Below are positions 1-6,680 of a stretch of DNA of 9,692 nt, one piece after another; position 1 is the stretch's first letter, and each line of letters begins with the position of its first letter. The position numbers and the translations under genes were made by a program. The stretch covers positions 1-9,692 of the forward strand of contig CAUJIL010000199.1 in NCBI GenBank assembly GCA_963204845.1. The letters are read 5' to 3'. This DNA is from Pseudomonadota bacterium. Its GTDB lineage: Bacteria > Pseudomonadota > Gammaproteobacteria > Pseudomonadales > UBA5518. The notes under the pieces were generated by a model. It searched no databases. It saw nothing but the letters and a program-made list of their open reading frames with translations, and was not told the origin of the DNA.

Positions 1-1050
1 CGCATCAACGCCGCCGAGTACGCGTTCCTCGAGCTGCTGCGCGAGTTCGACCTCCGCCAGGGCTGGAAGGCGTACCAGTTCAACAACTGCGCCGAATGGC
101 TGAACATGAAGTGCGGCATCGTCGTCGGCACCGCGCGCGAGAAGGTGCGCGTGGCGGCCGCGCTGTTCGATCTGCCACGCATCTCGCGTGCCTTCGCCGC
201 CGGCGAGCTGTCGTACTCCAAGGTCCGCTCGCTCAGCCGCGTGGCCACGCCGCACACCGAGGCGCAGTTGCTCGACTACGCGCAGCAGGCTACCGCCGAG
301 CAGGTGCAGCGGCGCTGCCAGCAATTGCGCAACGCCGACCGTGCGGCGTCCACGCACGACGTGAACGAGATCCACCGCAACCGCTTCCTGTGCCGCTCGC
401 TCGACGGCTCCGGGCGGATGACGATTTCCGTCGAGCTCACCGAGGAGGCGGGCGCGCTGGTGATGGCGGCGCTGGAGCGCGCGCTGGCCGACGCATCACG
501 TGATGCGTCGGCGCCGCAGGACGAAGCGTCCCTGCACGCGCGCCAGGCCGACGCGCTGGTCGACGTGGCGCGGGCGTATCTCGCGGGAGAACCGGGCAGG
601 AGCGCCTCGCCCGCGGATCACTACCAGGTGGTGGTGCACGTCGACGAGGCGGCGCTGCGCGCCGAACCGCGCGCGGGCGCGCGCAGCGAGCTGCCCATCG
701 AGAGCGTTCGCCGTCTGTGCTGCGATGCCGGCGTGGTGGTGGTCACGGAAGACGCCGGGGGCAATCCGCTCGACCTGGGGCGCAAGCACCGCGTCGTGCA
801 GCCGGCGCTGCGCCGTGCGCTGGTGGCGCGCGACCGGCACTGCTGTTATCCCGGCTGCGCGCACACGCGCTGGCTGGAGGCGCATCACGTGATGCACTGG
901 ATCGACGGCGGCAAGACCAGCCTCGACAACACCCTGCTGCTGTGTTCGGCGCACCACCGCCGCCTGCACGAGGGCGGTTACCGCATCCGCACCAACCATG
1001 CCGGCGAGTGGTACTTCGAGACGGCGGCGGGCAAGCGGCTCGCTTCGTGA
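1..1050 (+). CDS. DUF222 / HNH endonuclease domain protein (5' end missing)
   Basis: The reading frame is open from the first base of the window, so the N-terminus lies outside. Residue numbers here count from base 1. The N-terminal part shows DUF222 (13E12 repeat) wording: AEWLNMKCGI, AREKVRVA and LSYSKVRSLSRVATP (about residues 31-84). A variable linker follows at about 155-200. The C-terminal HNH nuclease domain lies at about 275-325: H295-H296 (EAHHVMHW), N310 (DNTLLLC) and H318-H319 (CSAHHRRLH) form the H-N-H set, and C281/C282, C286, C315 and H318 look like a structural zinc site. The family is predicted to cut DNA with one divalent metal; its biological job is poorly defined, and copies are often scattered through GC-rich genomes. 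An ATG at 106 is internal to the DUF222 domain and is not the true start. The catalytic set appears intact. The gene is followed by relics, so it may belong to a mobile or accessory patch. Confidence 0.9.
   Translation, partial: RINAAEYAFLELLREFDLRQGWKAYQFNNCAEWLNMKCGIVVGTAREKVRVAAALFDLPRISRAFAAGELSYSKVRSLSRVATPHTEAQLLDYAQQATAEQVQRRCQQLRNADRAASTHDVNEIHRNRFLCRSLDGSGRMTISVELTEEAGALVMAALERALADASRDASAPQDEASLHARQADALVDVARAYLAGEPGRSASPADHYQVVVHVDEAALRAEPRAGARSELPIESVRRLCCDAGVVVVTEDAGGNPLDLGRKHRVVQPALRRALVARDRHCCYPGCAHTRWLEAHHVMHWIDGGKTSLDNTLLLCSAHHRRLHEGGYRIRTNHAGEWYFETAAGKRLAS
487..512. repeat. 26-base perfect palindrome inside the HNH gene
   Basis: Every base from 487 to 512 pairs with its mirror across the centre between 499 and 500. 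The core is GCATCACGTGATGC (493-506). It falls in the variable linker of the DUF222/HNH protein and encodes ADASRDASA. The same 14-base core recurs at 882-895. It could form a cruciform or hairpin, or be a chance product of linker coding; no function is known. Confidence 0.6.
882..895. repeat. Second copy of the 14-base palindrome GCATCACGTGATGC
   Basis: This is an exact copy of the core of the palindrome at 487-512. Here the bases encode part of the HNH catalytic core (AHHVM, residues 294-298), so protein constraint can explain this copy. The flanks differ from the first copy and the palindrome does not extend further. Confidence 0.55.
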
Positions 1051-1086
1051 GGCCGGAGTTTCTCGAGCGTCATGACCTGGAGCAAG

Positions 1087-1176
1087 CCTGTTGGCAACAA
1101 CGCGTTGTGGATTGCTGCCCACGCGCTGGCACCGGACGTGCCGCTGGTCAGCAATAGCCTGCGCGAATTCGAGCGC
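1087..1176 (+). pseudogene. VapC-type PIN-domain toxin, C-terminal relic
   Basis: About 30 codons in one frame read PVGNNALWIAAHALAP followed by PLVSNSLREFER. This matches the last third of VapC toxins, whose usual wording is (I/V)GxNDxxIAAHALA followed by LVTNNxREFERVPGL. PIN proteins are ribonucleases using several acidic residues. The conserved aspartate of the NDxxIA motif is alanine here (GNNA), so even this fragment would be inactive. The N-terminal two-thirds of the toxin and any vapB antitoxin are absent. The homology stops at REFER, exactly where icmF-like sequence begins. Identification is by motif recognition; the relic status is clear from its length. Confidence 0.7.
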
Positions 1177-1241
1177 TGGTTCATCATGTTCATCGCGCCG
1201 AGCACGCCGCCGCGCCGCGCGCCAGGTAGTACTCGACGATC
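1168..1241 (-). pseudogene. icmF-like mutase relic in two joined pieces
   Basis: Bases 1168-1215 match icmF bases 3487-3534 with 3 mismatches in 48. Bases 1216-1241 match 3998-4023 exactly, and the match can be drawn back one base to 1215/3997. The pieces keep order and orientation but lack the 463 bases between them, which breaks the frame. On the minus strand the first piece encodes GGVLGAMNMMNQRS against GGVLGAMDTMYQRS in the intact gene, and the second encodes IVEYYLARG. All three differences change an amino acid, as expected for unconstrained decay. It is a remnant of a second icmF copy, or a fragment captured during rearrangement. Confidence 0.75.
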
Positions 1242-1328
1242 CTGTGTGACCAGATTGCTGATGCAGCCCCTTCCGGCCGCTCCGAGGAAATCTGCTCAAA
1301 CACCCTCAAAGGCTTCATTTAGCATTCT

Positions 1329-1371
1329 TATTGGAACCAATATCTGGTTTTATTTATCTTATGGGAACAAT
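1329..1371. promoter_or_regulatory. Candidate HipB operator region
   Basis: TATTGG-AA-CCAATA (1329-1342) is a perfect inverted repeat with 6-base arms lying across the candidate -35 box. A related sequence, ATGGGAACAAT (1361-1371), follows the -10 box about 31 bases downstream, near three helical turns. HipB-type antitoxins repress their own operon by binding inverted repeats in the promoter, so the placement fits. The sequence does not match the E. coli HipB site (TATCC-N8-GGATA), so the assignment is inference. Confidence 0.35.
1331..1360 (+). promoter_or_regulatory. Candidate sigma70 promoter of hipBA
   Basis: TTGGAA (1331-1336) and TATCTT (1355-1360), 18 bases apart, each match the -35 and -10 consensus at 4 of 6 positions. 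They lie in the AT-rich segment ahead of hipB. The predicted transcript start, near 1367, leaves a leader of about 90 bases. The site is chosen by eye and other weak boxes exist nearby. Confidence 0.4.
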
Positions 1372-1456
1372 TACTGTGAACTTCCGACTATTGCGCTCAT
1401 AATCGTTCTGATGGAATTCGATATTGCTTTTTACGAATCTCTTGGGAGCGCTTAGC

Positions 1457-1783
1457 ATGGAATCGCCCCTGCCATTGCCTGTCGAGCGCGCCATCCGCAA
1501 GCTCGGCAGCGACATTTCCTTGGCTCGCCGGCGACGCCACATCTCGCAGGCCTCGCTGGCCGAGCGCATGGGTGCGTCCCTGTCCACCGTGCGCCGCATG
1601 GAGAAAGGCGACGTACGCGTGCCGATACACTTCGTTGCCCGCGCGCTGCACGTCTTCGGCGAGATCCACGCGCTGGAGCATCTGCTGGACACACCGAACG
1701 ATGAGATCGGCCTGACGCTGATGGACGAGCGCCTGCCCAAGCGCGTGCGCAGCAAACCCGGTGGCACCTCGGGAGCGCTTTGA
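1457..1783 (+). CDS. hipB: HipB-like antitoxin, XRE-family DNA-binding protein
   Basis: This 108-residue protein has one XRE/Cro-type helix-turn-helix at about residues 14-70: ISLARRRRHISQASLAERMG gives helices 1-2, and the recognition helix lies in SLSTVRRMEKGD, followed by FVARALHVFG. In HipBA systems HipB binds and neutralises the HipA kinase and represses the operon. The ATG at 1457 is preferred because GGGAG (1444-1448) sits 8 bases ahead of it and the HTH starts soon after; an in-frame upstream start at 1424 would add an unlikely 11 residues. The stop codon shares one base with the hipA start, as expected of a translationally coupled pair. The tail after about residue 75 (DEIGLTLMDERLPKRVRSK) is longer than in E. 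coli HipB (88 residues) and probably contacts HipA. The family call rests on the HTH plus the partner gene. Confidence 0.88.
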   Translation: MESPLPLPVERAIRKLGSDISLARRRRHISQASLAERMGASLSTVRRMEKGDVRVPIHFVARALHVFGEIHALEHLLDTPNDEIGLTLMDERLPKRVRSKPGGTSGAL

Positions 1784-3075
1784 TGGCCGCCGTCGCACCG
1801 ATTCGCCAGCAGGTCCAGCTTTGCATCGGCAAGGCGGGCCTGCCGGTCGGTTCGCTCGTCTATGCCCGGCAAGGCCGGCGCGAGCACTGCGCCGTCGCCT
1901 ACGACGAGGCCTGGCTGGCCAACCCGGCGCGGTTCAATGTGTCGGCCGATCTGAAGCTGGCGCCGGGCTATCAGCCGCACAAGGCGGCATCGCCGCACGA
2001 TTCGGTGTTCCATGGCGCGATCGCCGATACCGCGCCGGATGCATGGGGCCGGCGTGTCATCGCCCGCGACCACGCCAGGCGCCGCAAAGGCGATCCACAG
2101 TTGCCGCCCCTCACCGAGCTGGACTACCTGCTGGCAGTCGACGACTTCAGCCGCGTCGGCGCGCTGCGCCTGCGCGACCGGAGCGGGGCCTGGCATCGAA
2201 CGGTATCCGAGGGCCGCCGCAGCACCCCGCCGTTGATCGAACTGGAGCGCATCTTCGAGGCCAGCCGTGCCGTGGAGTGCGGGCAGGAGACTGCCGAGGA
2301 CTTGCGCTACCTGCAAGGCAAAGGCACCTCGTTGGGCGGCATGCGGCCCAAGTGCACGATGGTGGACGAGGACGGCGCGCTCGCCATCGGAAAGTTTCCG
2401 AGCGTGAGCGACACCCGCAGCGTCACGCGCGGCGAAGTGCTGGCCCTGAAACTGGCGCAGCAGGCGGGCATCGATGCCGCGCCCGCGCGGATCGTTTCGC
2501 TGGCCGAGGTGCCCGTGGCTGTCATCCGCCGCTTCGACCGCGACGAGGCCGACGGCCGCATTCCCTACCAGTCCGCCGCATCCCTGCTGCAGGCCTCTCG
2601 CGAGGAGGACCGCAGCTACACGGAGATCGCCGACGCCATCCGCTCCAACGGCCATGCGCCCACCCGGGATGTGCGTCAGCTCTGGCGTCGACTGGTGTTC
2701 AACCTGCTGATCACCAACGTGGACGACCACCTGCAGAACCACGGATTTCTGCACATGGAGCGCGGGCTTTGGCGACTCGCGCCCGCCTTCGACGTCAATC
2801 CTTTCCCGGACAAGGACAGGGAATCCAAGACCTGGCTGTCCGAGCAGGATGGGCCGATCACCGACGTCCGGATGCTGTTGGCCCGCGCGTCCTACTTCGC
2901 TTTGGATGCGCAACAGGCCCTGGTTGTGCTGGCCGAAGTGCATGCCGCGGTGTCGAACTGGCGGCACGTCGCGCTGCGCCCGGAAGTGGGATTGCGACTC
3001 GCGGAACTGGACGACTTTGCACCGGCCTTCGAGCACGAAGAGATGGACGCGGCTGCGGCGTTGATCAGGCGATAG
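1783..3075 (+). CDS. hipA: HipA-like serine/threonine kinase toxin
   Basis: This 430-residue protein is close to the 440 of E. coli HipA. The N-terminal subdomain (about 11-110) carries the family wording VFHGAIADTAPDAWGRR. The kinase part has GTSLGGMRPK (181-190), the conserved loop whose serine (S183 here) is the autophosphorylation site in the family, and a likely ATP-binding lysine in AIGKFPS (K204). The catalytic loop is NVDDHLQNHGF (D314, N319) and the DFG-equivalent aspartate is in LAPAFDVNP (D337). All key residues are present, so the kinase is probably active. E. coli HipA phosphorylates glutamyl-tRNA synthetase GltX, halting translation and promoting persistence; the target of this homologue is unknown. 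The start ATG overlaps the hipB stop (TGATG), with GGGAG (1771-1775) 7 bases upstream. A TTG at 1780 is the only close alternative. The gene converges with icmF. Confidence 0.93.
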   Translation: MAAVAPIRQQVQLCIGKAGLPVGSLVYARQGRREHCAVAYDEAWLANPARFNVSADLKLAPGYQPHKAASPHDSVFHGAIADTAPDAWGRRVIARDHARRRKGDPQLPPLTELDYLLAVDDFSRVGALRLRDRSGAWHRTVSEGRRSTPPLIELERIFEASRAVECGQETAEDLRYLQGKGTSLGGMRPKCTMVDEDGALAIGKFPSVSDTRSVTRGEVLALKLAQQAGIDAAPARIVSLAEVPVAVIRRFDRDEADGRIPYQSAASLLQASREEDRSYTEIADAIRSNGHAPTRDVRQLWRRLVFNLLITNVDDHLQNHGFLHMERGLWRLAPAFDVNPFPDKDRESKTWLSEQDGPITDVRMLLARASYFALDAQQALVVLAEVHAAVSNWRHVALRPEVGLRLAELDDFAPAFEHEEMDAAAALIRR

Positions 3076-3105
3076 ACGTGGGCATGGCCCGCTCCTGTGC
3101 GAGAT

Positions 3106-3124
3106 GTCCGGGCGCAGCCCGGAC
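3106..3124. terminator. Hairpin between convergent hipA and icmF
   Basis: GTCCGGGC (3106-3113) and GCCCGGAC (3117-3124) form a perfect 8-base stem with a GCA loop, in the 65-base gap between the two convergent stop codons. This is the expected place for a bidirectional terminator. Neither side has a T run, so it would be a weak or factor-assisted terminator at best. Confidence 0.45.
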
Positions 3125-3140
3125 GCCGACCGAAAGGGCA

Positions 3141-6100
3141 TCACATATTGCGCCTGTACACCCCTCCCACCTCGTACAACGCCCCCGACACCTGCCCCAG
3201 CGAGGCCACCTTCACCGTCTCCATCAGCTCGGCGAACAGGTTGCCGCGTTGCTCGGCTACGCGCTGCAACCGTGCCAGCGCCGCCGGCGCCGCAGCCGCG
3301 TGGCGCGCATGGAACGCCGCGAGATTGTCGATCTGCTGGCGCTTTTCCTCGTCCGATGAGCGCATCAGTGCGCGGCCCTCGATCGTCTCCTCCTGCCCCG
3401 GTGGCGGCAGGAAGGTGTTCACGCCCACCAGCGGTAGCGAGCCGTCGTGCTTCCTGCTCTCGTAGTACAGGCTCTCGTCCTGGATCTTCGAGCGCTGGTA
3501 CATCGTGTCCATCGCGCCGAGCACGCCGCCGCGCTCGGAGAGGCGCTCGAACTCCGCGTACACCGCCGCCTCGACGAGGTCGGTCAGCTCCTCGACGATG
3601 AACGAGCCCTGCCACGGGTTCTCGCAGAAGTTCAGCCCGAGTTCGCGGTTGATGATCAGCTGGATCGCCACCGCGCGGCGCACGCTCTCCTCGGTCGGCG
3701 TGGTGATCGCCTCGTCGTAGGCGTTGGTGTGCAGGCTGTTGCAGTTGTCGAACAGCGCGTAGAGCGCCTGCAGCGTGGTGCGGATGTCGTTGAAGCTCAT
3801 CTCCTGCGCGTGCAGGCTGCGCCCGCTGGTCTGGATGTGGTACTTCAGCATCTGGCTGCGCGGGCTCGCGCCGTAGCGCTCCTTCATCGCGCGTGCCCAG
3901 ATGCGCCGCGCCACGCGCCCGATCACCGTGTACTCCGGGTCCATGCCGTTCGAGAAAAAGAACGACAGGTTCGGTGCGAAGTCGTCGATAGCCATCCCGC
4001 GCGCCAGGTAGTACTCGACGATCGTGAAGCCGTTGGCCAGCGTGAAGGCGAGCTGCGAGACCGGGTTCGCGCCCGCTTCGGCGATGTGGTAGCCGCTGAT
4101 CGAGACCGAGTAGTAGTTCTTCACCGCGTGCGCGATGAACGACTCCTGCACGTCGCCCATCATCTTCAGCGCGAAGCCGGTGCTGAAGATGCAGGTGTTC
4201 TGCGCCTGGTCCTCCTTCAGGATGTCCGCCTGCACGGTGCCGCGCACGCTGGCGAGCGTCCTCGTGCGTATCGCTGCGTAGGTGTCCGCGTCCACCACCT
4301 GGTCGCCCGAGATGCCGAGCAGCCCGAGCCCGAGCCCGTCGTTGCCCGCGGGCAACGCGCCTTCGTAGCGCGGGCGCGCGCGGCCGGCGAAGTACGCATC
4401 GATCTTCAGCTGCGCCGCTTCCCACTGGCCCGTGGCCTTCAGGTGCTTCTCGACCTGCTGGTCGATCGCAGCGTTCATGAAGAAGGCCAGCAGCATCGGC
4501 GCCGGGCCGTTGATCGTCATCGACACCGAGGTGCGCGGGTCGCACAGGTCGAAGCCCGAGTACAGTTTCTTCAGATCGTCGACGGTCGCGATCGAGACGC
4601 CCGAGTTGCCGATCTTGCCGTAGACGTCCGGGCGCGACTGCGGGTCCTCGCCGTAGAGCGTCACCGAATCGAAGGCGGTCGACAGCCGGTTCGCGGGCTG
4701 CCCGCGCGCCACGAAGTGGAACCGCCGGTTGGTGCGCTCGGGCGTGCCCTCGCCGGCGAACATGCGCGTCGGGTCCTCGCCCTCGCGACGGTACGGGAAC
4801 ACGCCGGCCGTGTACGGGTAGTGCCCGGGCAGGTTCTCCTTCAGCAGGAACAGCAGCAACGTGCCCCAGCCCGCGTGCCGCGGCGCGCCGATCTTCGGGA
4901 TCGGCAACCGGCTCAGGCTCTCGCGGTAGTTGTCACCGCGGATTTCCTGTCCGCGCACCGTGTAGCTGTACTCGGGCGTGCGGATCCCGTCGAGGCGCGC
5001 CGGCCACGCGCGCAGCAGCGCCAGCGCATCGGCGGTGAGTTCGTCCAGCGTCGCCTGGTAGCGCTGGCGCAGCACGCGCAGGCTGTGGTCGGCGTGTGCG
5101 TCGGTCAGCGCCTCGGGCGCATAGGCCACGAGCGGCGCGGGCAGCAGCGGATCGGCCAGCTCGGCGAGCGCCTCGTACAGGTGCTGCGCGCGGTCGGCCA
5201 GCTCCGCCTGCTGCACGGCCCGCGCGTTCACGCCCCGGCCCTGCTCGGCGATCTCCGCCAGGTAGCGCACGCGCGCTCCGGGGATCAGGGCCACTGACTT
5301 CGGTTCGCGCAGCGTGGTATCGATCGCCGGCGTCCAGGCGCCGGCGTCGAGCCCGAGCTTCGCGGCCACCCGCGTGCACAGGTTGTGGAACACCCAGTTC
5401 ATACCGGGATCGTTGAACTGGCTGGCGATCGTCGCGAACACCGGAATCTCTTCTTCGGGCAGATCGAAGGCCCGGTGGTTGCGCCGCCATTGCTTGCGCA
5501 CGTCGCGCAGCGCGTCCTCGGCGCCCCGGCGGTCGAACTTGTTGAGCACGATCAGGTCCGCGAAGTCGAGCATGTCGATCTTCTCGAGCTGGCTCGCCGC
5601 GCCGTACTCGCTGGTCATCACGTAGACCGGGATATCGACCAGATCGACGATCTCGGAGTCGCTCTGGCCGATACCCGCGGTCTCGATGATCACCATGTCG
5701 AAGCCCAGCGACTTCAGGAACAGCGCGACGTCGCCGAGCATCTCGCTGGTGGCGAGGTGCTGGCGACGGGTGGCCATCGAGCGCATGTAGATGCGCGGCG
5801 AATCGAGGCTGTTCATGCGGATGCGGTCGCCGAGCAATGCACCGCCGGTGCGCCGGCGGGTCGGGTCCACCGCCAGCACCGCGATCCTCATCCGCGGGAA
5901 ATGGCGCAGGAAGCGCGCCAGCAGCTCGTCGGTCACGCTGCTCTTGCCGGCGCCGCCGGTGCCGGTGATGCCGATCACTGGCACGCGGGTGGCCGCATCG
6001 CGCCACTGCGCACGCAATTGCGCGCGCTCGGCATCCGTGAACGCACCGGTCTCGATCGCCGAAACCATCTGCGCCACCGCGATCTCGTCGTCGATGCCGA

Positions 6101-6560
6101 TCGCGTCGGGCCGCACCGGCGGCCTGCGCACCGCGGCGGTGCGCTGCACCAGGTCCTCGATCATGCCGCCGAGGCCCATCTCCATCCCGTCGCGCGGGTG
6201 GTAGATGCGCTCGACGCCGGCGTCCTGCAGTTCGGCGATCTCCTCCGGGGTGATCGTGCCGCCGCCGCCGCCGAACACACGGATGTGCCCGGCACCGTGC
6301 TCGCGCAGCATCTCGACCATATAGCGGAAGAACTCCATGTGGCCGCCCTGGTACGAGCTGACCGCGATGCCGTCGGCGTCTTCCTGCAGGGCCGCGCGCA
6401 CGATCTCGCGCACGCCGCGGTTGTGCCCGAGGTGGATCACCTCGGCACCCTGCGCCTGGATCAGCCGGCGCATCACGTTGATCGCCGCGTCGTGGCCGTC
6501 GAACAGCGAGGCGGCGGTCACGAAGCGCAGCGGGGCGGTGGATCGGTTCGGGGTCTGCAT
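3141..6560 (-). CDS. icmF: Fused isobutyryl-CoA mutase (B12 domain + MeaI GTPase + mutase)
   Basis: This 1139-residue adenosylcobalamin enzyme interconverts isobutyryl-CoA and n-butyryl-CoA; some family members also act on isovaleryl-/pivalyl-CoA. The B12-binding domain (about 10-140) shows DGHD (21-24), SSYQGG (68-73) and FGGGGG. The MeaI-type G-protein chaperone (about 190-420) has Walker A GTGGAGKSS (200-208), ETAGIGQSD (293-301) and NKFD (340-343). The mutase domain runs from about 530 to the end. Two substrate-pocket positions that are Tyr and Arg in methylmalonyl-CoA mutase are F601 (MFAGEG) and Q787 (AQNTCIF), the isobutyryl-type pair. The catalytic histidine is H825 in SGYHIAEAGANP. 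The start at 6560 follows GAGGAA with a 5-base gap. The frame stays open 30 codons upstream, but that extension lacks a good ribosome site and precedes the B12 domain. All three parts are complete. No B12-related or acyl-CoA gene adjoins it in the window. It is transcribed divergently from the lipoprotein gene. Confidence 0.96.
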   Translation of the reverse strand: MQTPNRSTAPLRFVTAASLFDGHDAAINVMRRLIQAQGAEVIHLGHNRGVREIVRAALQEDADGIAVSSYQGGHMEFFRYMVEMLREHGAGHIRVFGGGGGTITPEEIAELQDAGVERIYHPRDGMEMGLGGMIEDLVQRTAAVRRPPVRPDAIGIDDEIAVAQMVSAIETGAFTDAERAQLRAQWRDAATRVPVIGITGTGGAGKSSVTDELLARFLRHFPRMRIAVLAVDPTRRRTGGALLGDRIRMNSLDSPRIYMRSMATRRQHLATSEMLGDVALFLKSLGFDMVIIETAGIGQSDSEIVDLVDIPVYVMTSEYGAASQLEKIDMLDFADLIVLNKFDRRGAEDALRDVRKQWRRNHRAFDLPEEEIPVFATIASQFNDPGMNWVFHNLCTRVAAKLGLDAGAWTPAIDTTLREPKSVALIPGARVRYLAEIAEQGRGVNARAVQQAELADRAQHLYEALAELADPLLPAPLVAYAPEALTDAHADHSLRVLRQRYQATLDELTADALALLRAWPARLDGIRTPEYSYTVRGQEIRGDNYRESLSRLPIPKIGAPRHAGWGTLLLFLLKENLPGHYPYTAGVFPYRREGEDPTRMFAGEGTPERTNRRFHFVARGQPANRLSTAFDSVTLYGEDPQSRPDVYGKIGNSGVSIATVDDLKKLYSGFDLCDPRTSVSMTINGPAPMLLAFFMNAAIDQQVEKHLKATGQWEAAQLKIDAYFAGRARPRYEGALPAGNDGLGLGLLGISGDQVVDADTYAAIRTRTLASVRGTVQADILKEDQAQNTCIFSTGFALKMMGDVQESFIAHAVKNYYSVSISGYHIAEAGANPVSQLAFTLANGFTIVEYYLARGMAIDDFAPNLSFFFSNGMDPEYTVIGRVARRIWARAMKERYGASPRSQMLKYHIQTSGRSLHAQEMSFNDIRTTLQALYALFDNCNSLHTNAYDEAITTPTEESVRRAVAIQLIINRELGLNFCENPWQGSFIVEELTDLVEAAVYAEFERLSERGGVLGAMDTMYQRSKIQDESLYYESRKHDGSLPLVGVNTFLPPPGQEETIEGRALMRSSDEEKRQQIDNLAAFHARHAAAAPAALARLQRVAEQRGNLFAELMETVKVASLGQVSGALYEVGGVYRRNM

Positions 6561-6680
6561 CGCGGTTCCTCGTTCGGGGCGGCACTCATGTTGCATTACG
6601 AGGAAGCAAAAATCGACGCGCGGATAGATGAAACCGCGCACAATGGGCACAGCAATGTACGACTACCCGGGATCACATCG
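6561..6680. promoter_or_regulatory. Divergent promoter region of icmF and the lipoprotein gene
   Basis: These 120 bases separate two divergent start codons and must hold both promoters. I see no convincing sigma70 boxes for either gene. An inverted repeat GCGCGG-N10-CCGCGC (6618-6623 and 6634-6639) sits centrally and could be an operator, although such GC-rich arms arise easily in this genome. The ribosome site of icmF (GAGGAA, minus strand, 6566-6571) is at the left edge. Confidence 0.4.

Larger units (their letters stand above)
1051..1456. other. 406-base stretch without an intact gene: relics plus AT-rich promoter region
   Basis: This gap lies between the HNH stop codon and hipB. From left to right it holds: about 35 bases with nothing recognisable; a VapC C-terminal relic (1087-1176); a two-piece icmF-like relic (1168-1241); about 85 bases (1242-1328) in which I recognise nothing; and an AT-rich segment (about 1300-1450) containing the likely hipBA promoter. 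The AT-rich part contrasts sharply with the GC-rich surroundings. An open frame at 1072-1455 crosses the stretch but is a chimera of relics, not a credible gene. Confidence 0.7.

Noticed and set aside
1072..1455. 127-codon open frame after the HNH gene as a small protein gene
   Set aside because: Its content is a VapC scrap, then icmF pieces read in the wrong sense, then AT-rich promoter sequence; it is a chimera without a ribosome site.
1354..4545. 1063-codon open frame on the minus strand across hipBA and the end of icmF
   Set aside because: It is a shadow: the bases encode well-supported hipB and hipA on the other strand and icmF in another frame, and the translation is low-complexity Arg/Ala/Gly-rich with no domain.
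3447..5297. 616-codon open frame on the plus strand opposite icmF
   Set aside because: GC-rich codon use leaves few stops on the antisense strand. The product is Arg/Val/His-biased with no recognisable motif, and icmF is certain here.
5385..6680. Upstream extension of the lipoprotein frame (open from 5385)
   Set aside because: The extension lies antisense to icmF. The signal peptide and lipobox at 6681 fix the real start.
6561..6680. Cobalamin riboswitch upstream of icmF
   Set aside because: The gap is only 120 bases and shared with a divergent gene. I see no B12-box-like sequence or suitable stem arrangement, and icmF uses but does not make B12.
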